Assembly: GCA_029582265.1 (NCBI GenBank)
Contig: CM055816.1
Location: forward strand, 90,611,204-90,675,203
Length of the DNA: 64,000 nucleotides
Direction of reading: 5' to 3'
From: Zoroaster sp. YZ-2022
Lineage: Eukaryota > Echinodermata > Asteroidea > Forcipulatida > Zoroasteridae
The notes below the pieces were generated by a model. It saw only the letters and a list, made by a program, of their open reading frames with translations. It was not told the origin of the DNA and made no database searches. Of the stretch, positions 20,302-32,065 are shown piece after piece. The position numbers were made by a program, and so were the translations under genes. The first letter of the stretch is position 1; each line of letters starts with the position of its first letter.

Positions 20302-21770
20302 TGTCACCACTCTGAACTTTATATTAAATGTGTTGGGATACGAGTGATAACAACAAATAAAAGAAAGACGAACACCAGATATACATATTTCTTGAAAACG
20401 AAATTATATTAAATTACTCTCATTATTTACATTATGTACAATATTATGAAATAATTATTTTGCTAAACCAAGCTGGACATTATTACGTTGCCGAGTATAA
20501 TATAGTGTTGAATTATTAAGATAAATTTTACTTTGAAATTTCCTAGGAAAACCAGGTGCTTAAACGGATAACGAAATTCACTTCACACGACTAAGTAATA
20601 ATAATAATAATAATGTGTGGACATATATAGCGCACGTATCCACCAACTAAGTGGTGCTCAAGGCGCATTCTTTTACGTGCATTACACAACCCACGGGACC
20701 TACGGCTTTACGTCCCATCCGAAGGACGAAGCAATTATGGTTAAGTACCTTGCTCAAGGACACAAGTGTCACGACCGGGGCTCGAACCCACACCCTGCTG
20801 CTGGCAACACCAGAACTTGAGGTCGGTGCGCTAGACCGCTCGGCCACGACACTCCAAGTATATCAACACTCACACAAACAAACAAACAAAAAAACTTTAA
20901 ATTAATATGTTTACTTTTATGACCTAGTCTTTATAGTCTTCTTTGAGGTTAATTAAATATAGTAGGTTATGCCTATAACCTGTCCTCATATAATTATTTT
21001 AAAGTGTTCAGAAGTTATCTCTCGGATATATCTCTTGGTTGGATCTCTTGAGTCCACCTTCTCTCGTAAGTTCTTCTTCCGATGACTCTCGACTCTCGAT
21101 TCTCTATACTTGCCTCTGCGGGCTTCTATCCAAACATATCGGCCATGGTTATTGTATTGTTGCTGATCTTTAACGGCGAGGAAGAGTGCTTCTATGTATG
21201 ATGTGGACCGGCAAGGCGATGTTTTTGCCTACCAATGTTATGGTGATAAGTTTGGCCTGTATGCCAAATCTTACTGTTTAAATATTAGCTTGATCTACAG
21301 ATACTTAGATCACTGAATTTGCTGATATACAGTTATACCGGTCCTAAAAGATAAGCTTACTCTTGTTTTCGATGTTCTCTCTCTTAGATCATTTTGTGTT
21401 CTACACACACTCTCACTTTACACACACACACACAAAATATTGCTTTGTTACCAAGACGTAATAGGCCTCACATGACAGAGTAAAACGTTAATCGAACAAT
21501 AACCATGGCTAACAGAATAAAGCAAGCATTGTTATAATACTGATCATCGTTGTAAAAGACGCACTAACGCTAAGTGGCTAAAACGGGAAGTCCGCGGGAA
21601 CTATAAACATCACTGATTGGACTAAAACTTTTAGACTAGACGATTATCTTAACAGGTAAGTGCAAAAAAGCGAACTCGCGGAAAGGTAAGTGCGGACAAT
21701 AGCTACACGTACGAACGGGACGATACAACAAAACCGGGACGACAAACAATTAATTAGGAACGCTGTGACA
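20302..21770 (-). repeat. 5' LTR
   Basis: Partner of 13943-15411 with only a handful of substitutions seen by eye. On the minus strand this is the upstream LTR and should carry the promoter; it includes the second SINE copy (20595-20855). Confidence 0.93.
20595..20855 (-). mobile_element. SINE embedded in the 5' LTR
   Basis: Counterpart of 14236-14496, nearly identical. Its tRNA-like A and B boxes remain recognisable. Confidence 0.85.
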
Positions 21771-21775
21771 CTTAT

Positions 21776-22199
21776 TAAGAGTGTCTTGAAGTTTACACAA
21801 ATGCATGCCAATTTATTATTTTTAATATCATTTTATGTTACTTAAAGGGAATGAACAATATTCGTTTTTGTTGTAATTTTACGAAATGGACGGATTTAGC
21901 GGACAAAGTAAATTTGAGAAAGTTCTAGATATAAGTGTTTGAAAAGGTCAACAGCAATGAAACCCATGCAATTATTTTCACAGGATACTTGGGTATTATT
22001 CACATACAGTCAAGTCCATAATAATTTGGGAGCTGCAGGTTTTGTTATTTGACATTTGCAAATGTATGCTATTGCACATTGGCTGTGAGTTTCAAAATAA
22101 ATTGCTGAAAATGAATTCAATCAGTATTTGATTAATTTGTCAAATTATTGTTTTCTGCTTAAACTGGTCCCCTTTGTGGAGGTTATGTTTTTTCTTTCT
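21776..22199. other. stretch without a gene
   Basis: AT-rich DNA; no coding frame, repeat or RNA gene recognised. Confidence 0.4.
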
Positions 22200-22219
22200 T
22201 TTTCCGGCCAAGAGTCAAC

Positions 22220-22535
22220 TGCATGAAAGTTCATGAAAATCACTGTGTTTTTGATGAACTTTTGTGGACAATGAAGCATTGTTCATGAACAGTTTATGAA
22301 TTAAGTTCATCAAATGTGAGAAATTGTCATAATAATTCATAAACTGTTCATGAACCATTGCAGTCAACTGTTCATGAACATTGCTGTTCATGATAATTCT
22401 TCAACTGTGATTGTTTCATTTGTTGTTCAAGGACATTCATGAACTGTTCATGAATGTTTTGAATAACTTTCATGATCGTTCATGAACGACTGTCAATGAA
22501 CGATCATGAGTAGTTCATGAACATTCATGAAAAGT
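22220..22535. repeat. degenerate array of palindromic word ttcatgaa
   Basis: At least ten occurrences of gttcatgaac, ttcatgaa or attcatgaa on irregular spacing; ends near ttctcaccggggtggg. A second array of the same type lies at 34660-35045. Confidence 0.75.
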
Positions 22536-22690
22536 CCACGGTCTTCTCACCGGGGTGGGCAAGGCGAGCAGGGCAAGGCGAGCAGGACAAGCAATACGAG
22601 CAGGACGATCAAGACGAGCAATACGAACAAGACAAGGATGATGGAGACTACGAGGTGGGTGAGGAAGACGAGCAGGACAAGGATGATTGA
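22530..22690 (+). other. small Asp/Glu/Gln-rich repetitive open frame
   Basis: Purine-rich minisatellite built from caagacgagcaggac-like units. One frame reads QDKQYEQDDQDEQ and ends EEDEQDKDD before tga at 22688. Shorter than 60 codons with no clear start; it may be only a repeat. Confidence 0.3.
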
Positions 22691-22699
22691 AAACAAGGT

Positions 22700-23418
22700 G
22701 TAATTGTATTGTACACGGGTGATGGTTTATTCAGGTAATAAAGTCAGATACAGTCATATGGATGTAGCTAGTGGATAGTATTAGTATGGTATTGAACTCG
22801 AATTGTATGGTGAGCAAATCTGGTCAGTAGAGATATTGATGCTAAAGGTGATTTCTACAGTGCCGTGGTTCTGTAATACAACAAGAATATAAACTCTAAT
22901 AAGAACACTTACTTAACTGGAAACACTACATACGTAAAAAGTCCTAAAGGATAGCAATAATGGTATAACGTACAGTTCATAAACTGATTTACATGTAACA
23001 TTATGCCTTGAGGAACAATCACAAACCTCAATCTGTTTGTTCATTAAACCTTCTTAATTGAAAGATAATATTTATCAAACTATAACAATGGAAAGCTTAT
23101 AAATGCTTAAACACACTTACGTTCATATAATAGACGCACGGCTTGGATATTTACTGAGAAACATTAACATTTGGGAACATCAAAGTCAGGAATATAACGG
23201 TGGCAACAAATGATATGCATGTACAATGGGAAAGCATGGTTACTATAGTCCCATTCAGCTAGATATTACACTAGAAGTCCAGGCACCAGGTGACTAACCA
23301 ACATCTGTCAAATGGTGGCGCTATCAATATATTTAATGAATTAGAGACTTTCTGACAGCCACCTCAAAATTTAAGCACGAAATTTTATGAAACAGAGAAA
23401 GTCTTCAAGGAAGTTCAG
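22700..23418. other. stretch without a gene, downstream of the BEL pol
   Basis: Should contain the 3' end and LTR of the BEL element if it were complete, but I find no matching LTR pair. Confidence 0.35.
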
Positions 23419-25850
23419 CTACAAGTGTTCATCGTTCTGATCACCTTGGCTATCAGTACATTCAGGTAGGCATATCAAACGCGCAACTGGTCTGGTATAG
23501 TCTTGATCCTCCACTCTCACCTTGGCAGCTCGGACGCGGTCATCAGCTCCAGGGAACGTCTCAATGACTTTACCTACTGGCCAATGAGCTCTTGGCTGCT
23601 GTGGGTCGGCAATCATGACAACATCGCCACAGGTGAGGTTACGGCAGTCCTTCTGCCATTTCTGACGAAGTTGGAAGCCTGGCAAGTAGTATTTTAGGAA
23701 ATGTGACCAGAACTGGTCAGCCAGTACTTGGCTGTGGCGCCACCTTCGTCGTCCTATCAGCTCGTCAGCAGGGTATACCACTTGTGGAAGTGATTGGTCA
23801 TAGCGTCCCATCAATAGGATGTTAGGGGTCACTGGGTTGACGTCTGCATGTCAGAAGAGATGTACCCCAACGGTTTGGAATTGAGGATGCCTTCAACTTC
23901 GATCAGGACGGTGCGGAGTACGGTTTCTGTCACGGATTGGTCCTTAAGTACAACTTTGAGTCCATCCTTGACGCTCTTTATTTCGCGTTCCCAGACTCCG
24001 CCAAAGTGAGGTGCATTGGGCGGATTAAATTGGAATCTCACTTGGTGATTGCCTAGTTGTTCAGCAAGGGCAGGTGTCATGGCAGCGAATGCTTCTTGTA
24101 GTTCGGTCTGGGCTCCCTTAAAGTTGGTGCCGCAATCAGAAAGCAGTTCATATGGCTTGCCTCGACGAGATACAAAGCGCCGAAAGGACATAAGGAATGC
24201 ATCAGTGTCCATTCCTTCTAGAAGATCCTGGTGAACGGCTCTTGTCGTCATACACTTGAATATTACACCCCACCTTTTCTCGGAACGGCGACCAATCTTG
24301 ACATGCATTGGACCAAAACAGTCGACACCTGTTGAGTAAAAGGCTGGTTTGTACAGCCGGAGGCGGGCTGGAGGTAGATCTCCCATCTTCGGTATTTCTG
24401 GTTTTGCACGCCATTTTCGGCACTCTAAGCATTGGCATTGATGACGACGAATTGCCTCTCTTCCACGGAGTATCCAAAACTTGCGTCTTATTTCCGCCAG
24501 GATGCGTTCTGAGCCATAATGTAGCAGCTTCTCGTCGTAATCACGGATAATCAACTTGGTGATATGGTGATGGGGATCTAGGACGATGGGATGTTTAACG
24601 TCATCAGAGAGGATTGCTGCCCTGCGTAGTCGCCCTCCCACTCTGATGAGCCCTGACGTTTCGTCATAGGTAGGGTCCAACTGTGACAGTTTGCTCCCAG
24701 ACGGTAGCTCCCGTTTGGCCTTCAGGGCTGACAGCTCTTCAGCAAAGCACTCAAGTTGGCATTGTTGGTAGAGTAGAGTTTCAGTGTCTTCTCGCAACTG
24801 TGCTATCATTGCTGGGTCGTCATCAGTTGGGGCCACCCCATGAACATATTGTTTGGATGCCTGGACGAGAGCATCCCAGTTATCATGCCGCTGGTACTCT
24901 GACTGTGGTGGGGTTTCGGCAATCACAGTGTTAGCGCAGAAGGTTGTTTTCTTTAATTCAGCTGCATCCTCTACAGGATCAGTAGTAGGACTCTTTGGCC
25001 ACTGAGAAGGAGGTTGACGGAGAAATGGGGGGCCTGTCCTCCATCGTGATTCCGTATTCAGTTCTTTCAGAGACTTACCCCTGGTGATGTCATCGGCTGG
25101 GTTGTTTTTAGTGTCTACGTAATGCCAATTCTGTACATTTGTAAGGGTCTGTATCTCAGTGACACGTGTGCCGACAAACACCTTATATCGGCATGATTCT
25201 GACTGCAACCACTGCAGGACCGTGGTCGAATCGCTCCATAGGACGACATTCTGGATCTGTAGGGTAAGTTCTTTGCTTAGGAGATCGGCCAGTTGTGCAC
25301 CAGTCAGAGCTGCTGATAACTCAAGTCGTGGCATTGACAATTGTCGTTTTGGTGCCACTCTAGATCGAGACATAACGAAACTGATGTTGACGTCTCTCTT
25401 GTCATCTTCGGTACGGAGGTAGGCAACTGATCCGTAAACTCGTTCAGACGCATCGCAGAAAATGTGTAGTTCTCTGTTGGCCGTCACTGTGTTGACATCA
25501 GATGGCGTGTAGCATCTCGTCAGTTTGACAAGAGGAAGGTCGGAGAGCTCCTCTTCCCAAGTGAGCCACTGATCACGGATATGTCCTGGTTCCAGAGGTC
25601 ATCCCAGTCTCTTTGGTTTTCAAGGTCTTGCACCAGTACCTTTGCACGTGCTGTGAAGGGGGAAAGGAAACCAATCGGATCGTACTGGCTGGCAAGAATC
25701 TTGTATATGGTTCGTAGGTTGAGCGTCACATACTCAGTAGGTCTGTGCTTATAAGTTAGCTCATCTGTTGCACATTGCCATCGAAGTCCCACGGTACCCT
25801 CGGACAAGTCATTCTGGCCGAAGACTAGCCACAGCTCGTAGCCTTCAGAT
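23419..25850 (-). pseudogene. BEL/Pao retrotransposon pol, 5'-truncated and frameshifted
   Basis: Minus-strand order: end of reverse transcriptase (25807-25520; YKILASQYDPIGFLSPFT), RNase H (HIFCDASERVYGSVAYL, PRLELSAALTGAQLA, VVLWSDSTTVLQWL), integrase zinc region (KLLHYGSERILAEI, QCLECRKWRAKP), integrase core with D, D, E (GVDCFGPMHV, LLSDCGTNFKGA, FGGVWEREIKSVK), and a DUF5641-like tail (23832-23419; LRQKWQKD, GDVVMIAD, RPVARLICLPE). Frame changes near 25575 and 23830 break it, and reverse transcriptase is missing upstream of about 25850. The 552-codon central frame remains open, so decay is moderate. Confidence 0.9.
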
Positions 25851-25859
25851 CATCACAGT

Positions 25860-28440
25860 TCATCAGTCTGGGTGCACAGTCGTGATCTAGTGACATCTTT
25901 GCCACACTATACAGTCCATGATTAATATATTTATGTTTTCCAGGTTTCACTGGATGGCCTGCTGTTTTCAAATGTACATATATTTGTCAGGATGCATTAA
26001 AACACGCCAGAGTTCATTCACGAAATAAAATACGCACAAAATCAATGCACAATCCGGCTGTGATCCGGAACACCCCACACATAGATTCTGTGTTGTAATT
26101 GCTCGATAGCACGTCACGTGATTTGCATTAGTTTTACCATTTTGACACGTCAACGTGAAAAGCCTACATATTTTACTCGCGGCGAAAAAAACTAACCCAT
26201 GGCAAAAGACTAATCCATGGCAAACCCCTCGTATTGCGTCGAAATCAAATTACGCAGAAAGCACAGATACATGCGCTATGCTCCCCGTTCAATAAGCAGG
26301 ACGCAACACGCAATAAGCGCACATGAGTTCGAGACACTGGCATATCGGAACTGGAGTCGTCGTCAGATTTGGATGAATTTATTCGTCGATTTTACATGGC
26401 AGTACAAACAGTAAATACTTGCATGTACAGAATTTATGCATGGGGTGTTATAAAACAAATTGACTGCTTTCACTCGTGGTTTTTACTAAAAGTAAAACTA
26501 TCCTCTCTCGGTGATAGGACACTCCCGAGATCACCTCACAAGGATAGTTTGACTAAACCACTCGTAAGCATTCAATATCCAACTGTTAGGCCTAGGCCTA
26601 CATGTACTTCACTTCAACCCAATTTTATGCTAATATTGAATAAATGCCCACTCCAAAATAATAGTAATACTGTTAATAAAAAACTATAGGATACACGTTA
26701 TGGAGGCTTCCAAGAAAAATGTACTGATCATGATCATTGACATTGTCATTGATAAAGAATGTACAGTAAAGGAAACAGCCAAACGTTAATGACAGTCGAG
26801 CTCAAAACATCGAGAGACCGAGCTCGTGATAAGCCCCATCCCCAAAACTACACTAGGCGGTAGGCCTGCCCTTCTTACCCCTACCCCCAACAAACGGACT
26901 TCGTTCACATACAAAAATAAACTCTACTTAAAACTACTCCCATGACATTCAGGACATATAATTTACGATTTTTTGTTATTTAAAGTGATTTAAAAAAACA
27001 CTTTTGTCCAATTATTTCACTAAAATTAGTAAATAAATTCCAATACATGTGGTTATCTCACCTACCGTTTCCACAAACAATAATCTGGTAACTGCCTCCA
27101 TCATCCAACGTTTACTGTAAGCCGTGAACCAACGTAATAAGAGGTACAACATTAAATAAAACACCAAGAGTCACAAATTCTGCTTAATCACAACAATGTC
27201 TTTTTATTTATTACAACACTTCAACAAGAACGTTTATTAAAAAAGGATGCGATCGTATCAGGCCTTATAATGTTAAGAGATCTCTTTTTATGTTTAAAGT
27301 GCACTTTGTGAAAACACTAGGGGCTACCGGTAGTTGGTGTTTCTCCCTTGAATTTGCAGGTTCCAGTCCCACTCCTGATGAACTGATGATGCCGAACACC
27401 TCAACTGAAGAAAATGTCTCTCGCTGACACAATCACCGATGTTCTCGGTCTCTCAAAGAGTCCTCAATAATCAGTCCAAATTCTTGGGTCCTCAAATAGG
27501 GCACACACCAGTTAATCTCCAGCTCACCTGAGAGTAACTGAGAGCCAAACACACAGTTTAAAGTGTATAGTCCAAAAAAGGCTATTCCTTAAGTTCGTAT
27601 AAACTCATTTGAATGTTTGTCTAAATTTGCAATAGACAACATGAATTAGCACAAATCTAAATTATGCACACTTGGCAATTCTCCTAAGCTTCTATGAAGT
27701 TAAGAATATCACAAAAATGACTCAGAGGGTTCTTACTCTAAGCAAACAATTATCTTATACCCATGAAAATGTCAATAACTTGTTATTAAAACAGGCTATT
27801 TACGAAAACTCACATGTATCATTTATCACATGTATTCATTACTTTAAAACAAATCCATACATAATTTTAACCTAAAAACCATTAATAAGCACTCACCTGA
27901 GAGCCAACGATTACTTAAATGTGAAAAGCAATGTTCTGGAAGGGCTTATGTGATTTCTCCAAACAAAACACGATGATTAAAGTGGATAAAATAACTTCTT
28001 TTACAGGAATTTTTTTCAGAACACTGAAAAACATGGCTGAAGGCAGGCGCATGGCCCTAATAAAATCAACCAACAGAGGGCGCTATATCCATTTTAGGCA
28101 GGGGCTACATTACATTCACTTTTACGGATGTGCATGTTGTGATGGTATTGTGCGCCAGTCTATTTAAATATTTCTGGCTTCTTTTCCACTCAACAAAGAG
28201 GGCGCTATTCCTCAGCCATGAACGCGCGCAGAATTCTATAAAAATATGAAATAAACCCTACACGTTGTAATAAAAAAATTGAAATATACACACCAAATGT
28301 GTTAAACCTTCACAATTCTCAAATTTATATCATAACTGTAACTTTCACACGGAATTAAAAACAATTTTCTATTTCACAAAATTTACAAATACAATTATAG
28401 TAACCTTGTGTTAATTTTACAATCACATTGTATCTTGAAC
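25860..28440. other. long stretch without a recognised gene
   Basis: AT-rich with several short open frames that show no family motif. A small hairpin (aaactatcc to ggatagttt, about 26497-26552) is visible. No repeat family recognised. Confidence 0.35.
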
Positions 28441-29225
28441 ACCGATTGTATAACAAGTTAACACAAAAACTAAACTCTCAAAGTCTATAACATAATCCAA
28501 ACTTCTTTCAAATTCTAAATTTCTTATAGATCAATAATTTCAATATCGTCATCCAATACTTCAATCACTATGATTTTTAATAGAATGGTCACCATATAAA
28601 TATTGCTTTAAACTTAAGGAAAATCCTTCTCATAATCATCATCTCCTTATAATACACAAACTATAGAAAACGTATAAAGTTTGTCTGCACATTAAAACAT
28701 AATTCAAAAATTTATTTTGCATATTTTTCAAAACTTCAAACAAAAGCCACATTATCTTTCAAATCATTTAAGTCATAATCATCTTCAAACAAATTAACAC
28801 TTTCAGTTGTAATAACAAGTTAACACAAAACATAAACTCTTAAAGCCTATAGCATAATCCAGACTTTTTTTTTCAAATTCCAACTTTTTTGATCATAGTG
28901 ATCAAGAAACTTGGAATTTCAAATTAAGTTTACTATAATACTGATGTTTTGTAGCTACTTCAGTAAAGAAATAAAACATTGTTTTCTTCTGTTTATGAAA
29001 GTTAAGTGAGAAAAGAATGTATTTGTGTGTGCTTAGGATTTAATAAATCATAAAAAACTAAAATTTCAATACGTCATCAAATACTTCAATCACTATGATT
29101 TTTAATACAATGGTCCATAGAAAATCCTTTCTATCATCTCCTTATAATACACAAACTATAGAAAACTTATAAAGCTGTTCTGAATATTAAAACATATTTT
29201 CAAACATTGATTTTGCATAATTTTT
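28440..29225 (+). repeat. diverged direct duplication, AT-rich
   Basis: 28445-28745 and 28815-29225 share aacaagttaacacaaaa, cttcaatcactatgattttt and ccttataatacacaaactat in the same order. The second copy is longer because of an insert at about 28890-29060. Confidence 0.7.
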
Positions 29226-29293
29226 ATTTATTAAATCCCAACCACACACAAATACATTATTTTCTCACTTAACTTTCATAAACATAATAAAAC
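28980..29293. repeat. inverted repeat with arms of about 65 bp
   Basis: 28980-29047 (gtttatgaaagttaagtgag, atgtatttgtgtgtgc) pairs with 29227-29293 (cacacacaaatacat, ctcacttaactttcataaac). Confidence 0.7.
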
Positions 29294-29838
29294 ACTACTC
29301 ATGGTACTTGACAAGCCCTGTAAACACATACACCATGACTTTTTACATATCTTCAGACATCGGTAATGTAGAAAGCAATGTGTTATTTCTTTATTAAATG
29401 AAGCAGCTATACACGACAACACTATTTTCTCTCCTATCTGTAATAACATTTATGAAAGGCAAAGCAAACATTTAAACTTAAATTTTCCCATTGCAAATGT
29501 TCAACCAACTACTGTAACTCTCAGTTTACTACAACACACAAAGAAATACTTCTTATGTTTATACTTCATACCTGTTATGGTTTGATCATTGTTTCACAAT
29601 CATTTATAGCATTTGTTTTCAATTTAAATTTCTGTAAAGCTATAACCTCATGTTAGCCAGGGTTCATAAAGAAATGCTCAGTACAATTAGACAGCCATAT
29701 CTTAAGTCATTAATCTCAAACAAAAATCACAATATCCGGACATCCCTTCCTATCACTACTTTAGTCAAGTTTCATCTAAATGCCCCCGGAGAAAACAAAT
29801 TCTTGTCTCCATCCTGCCCAATTGTACATGTAAATGGG

Positions 29839-31318
29839 ATCTTACATGCCAAGGTCCTCATGCTCATCCAGCTCAAAACTGTTTCTCAAAAGATCATTGC
29901 TCACAACATACGTAAGAAACCCTTCTTCCTCAGTAGTGAGCTTCATCATGTTCTCACCACTGCATTTGTACCCAATAACAGTGGTTTCCACACTATTGGG
30001 TGCATCAACTTTCTGCAAACACAACAATATAAATACAAATTAGACATGATATAAACATCACCCTTCACAAAATCGAAATATTATGTCCAACAACACCATT
30101 CCAAGTCTCTATAAATACTGTTATCATCTCCAACAAAGTATACAAATAAAAACATTCAAACTGTCAATATACTTATCACTTAGGCCCCTCCCCCCTCCCA
30201 ATTTTTTTTTTCAAGCCAACTCAAAATAGGGTAGGTAGGGATTTTTTTCTCTTTTATGCTGGTTACATTGATGTCACAGCAAAAACAGGACATAGTGGTA
30301 ATAGTCATACACATCAAACATGCATTATGTGCAAAATTGGAAAAGGCAAATGCTTTGTGAGGGAAATTGGGCATTTAATTCAAATTCAATTATATTTATT
30401 TAATTAAACCAAAAAAATTTTTTAAGAGTAAGGGTCAGTCATGAAACCAGAAGCTAAAGTATTAATTTATTTGCCCCTCGTAACATGTATAACCCTACCA
30501 GAACCAGAATTACAACCTCTCCATAGATTTTTACCTGCAGATCCCTGAAGTCAATCAACCAATTCAGTTTAAACATTTCACAACTCACAACGTTTCCCTG
30601 GGACATCTTTGCCATGGTAACCACTTTTGGAAACTTGTTCCTCTTCCTATCAGTTATCATGTTTGTTGAATATATATTTTCCCTTAAATATATACAAACA
30701 GCACGAAAAAAGCCACTTGCATCGCGCACTGCATGACATTTTCTTGGTGCCACGCGCACGCCTTAACTAAAACCTACAGCGTACTAACAGTTGAATAGGA
30801 AATGCCATTCCCATGGGCAAATAGGACTTTTTGAGCACCAGCACAGATGGGAGTAATAGTGAATGTCACGTGATATGAGTTCCACCAATCCAATGACAAG
30901 GATCTGTATGTCAATTATATAATAGACAGAGTTTTTGTCTACACTACAATATATCTATATCTCTTGCCTGCCAAAAAAAATCATAAGCACTTTTAAACCA
31001 TATTGATATACCATTTCTACATTTAAACAAGTTTTTCCATGACCCTTAATCAACACATGATATAAATGCCACCTTCTCATTTAAAATTACAATTCACATA
31101 CCTTCACAATACTCATTCTAGTAGATGACATATACTTCTTGGTCCCACTCACTAGTCACAACGTTTATCACCTCTACGTAGTCGCCTACATTTACAGCTA
31201 CATGTGCCACATCACGCCACAGTGCAACTCTACATCTCGATGTCTTCTCCTTAATGGTCACATTCTTCACTTCGACATCTCTCCCTCTTGATTGTACATA
31301 TTTAACCATTTCTTCCTG
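29839..31318 (-). pseudogene. second OB-fold-like gene fragment, last two exons
   Basis: The upstream exon (acceptor near 31310; EEMVKYVQSRGRDVE onward) contains VKNVTIKE, CRVALWRDVAHVAVNVGDYVEVINVV, the pattern of an OB fold. The frame changes at about 31140; the shifted frame gives SSTRMSIVK and a donor gtatgtg. The last exon follows an acceptor near 30023 (KVDAPNSVETTVIGY) and stops at 29840. The layout copies that of 10656-11295, so both belong to one multicopy family. The frameshift implies a pseudogene or an error. Function beyond nucleic-acid binding is unknown. Confidence 0.45.
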
Positions 31319-31553
31319 TACAAAATAAACACAATTTCAAAATAATATTAATAAATCATCAGTACTCATACTTAATATTCAACTACAATCAGTGCATTTC
31401 ATCCTTATCTTGCAAGGCATCAGTCCACTAAAGTTCACTAAATCCACTAAATATACAGTTAAATTATATTTTTGTTAAACACCATTGCTAATACATTCAT
31501 AGACTCAAAATCATCCTAACAATACACATCCTTCTTTCAAATACTTTTTACTA

Positions 31554-32065
31554 GGGCTGTGCCAGATATCCGGTACCCAAATAACCGACCCAAGCATCTA
31601 TTATCCAGTATAAATTTTTGGTTCAGATTACCCGAAAACATCTTTTTACATTTTCACTTATTTTCTGCTATGCAGACAACATTCTCTTATTTAAGGAGAA
31701 CAACACTGATAACTCTTTGTAATTGTTTTCACCACAGGATACTTTACCTGCTATTGATACTTTGTATGGAATATGGAATGCAAAGCACTTCACAAGTGAG
31801 GGAGCGTGACACAATTTTATCTGCAATGTAGAAATTGTTTCCCTTTTGTTGCAATAATCGGATTAGTGCAAGAGTCTTCCTGTGAGAGTCTACATTGCCC
31901 TGGGAGAGTAAAGGGCAATGAACTGTTCATTTATTGTTCCTGAATAAAACAAATGTCACCCTTTGGCTCTGTTTGCCTGGTGTTGTCAGAATGGACAATT
32001 GGCGCCATCAGTTGACTTTATTTTCCAAAAATTTCCATTTTTGGGTATCCATAAACTCACAGCCC
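31554..32065. mobile_element. putative MITE with gggctgtg ends
   Basis: gggctgtg at 31554 and cacagccc at 32058-32065 are inverted copies, each followed inward by tatcc/tacccaa words in matching order. No clear target duplication and no coding frame. Confidence 0.4.

Larger units (their letters stand above)
13943..21770 (-). mobile_element. Gmr1-type Ty3/gypsy LTR retrotransposon, complete
   Basis: 7828 bp, minus strand. Two LTRs of exactly 1469 bp (starting tgtcacc, ending gtgaca) and a perfect 5-bp target duplication cttat (13938-13942 and 21771-21775). Coding order from the 5' side: gag, zinc knuckle, protease, integrase, then reverse transcriptase and RNase H. Integrase before reverse transcriptase is the Gmr1-type order; usual gypsy elements have it last. 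I count about six differences between the LTRs, so insertion is recent, yet an in-frame TAA and a small deletion break the polyprotein. Confidence 0.92.
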
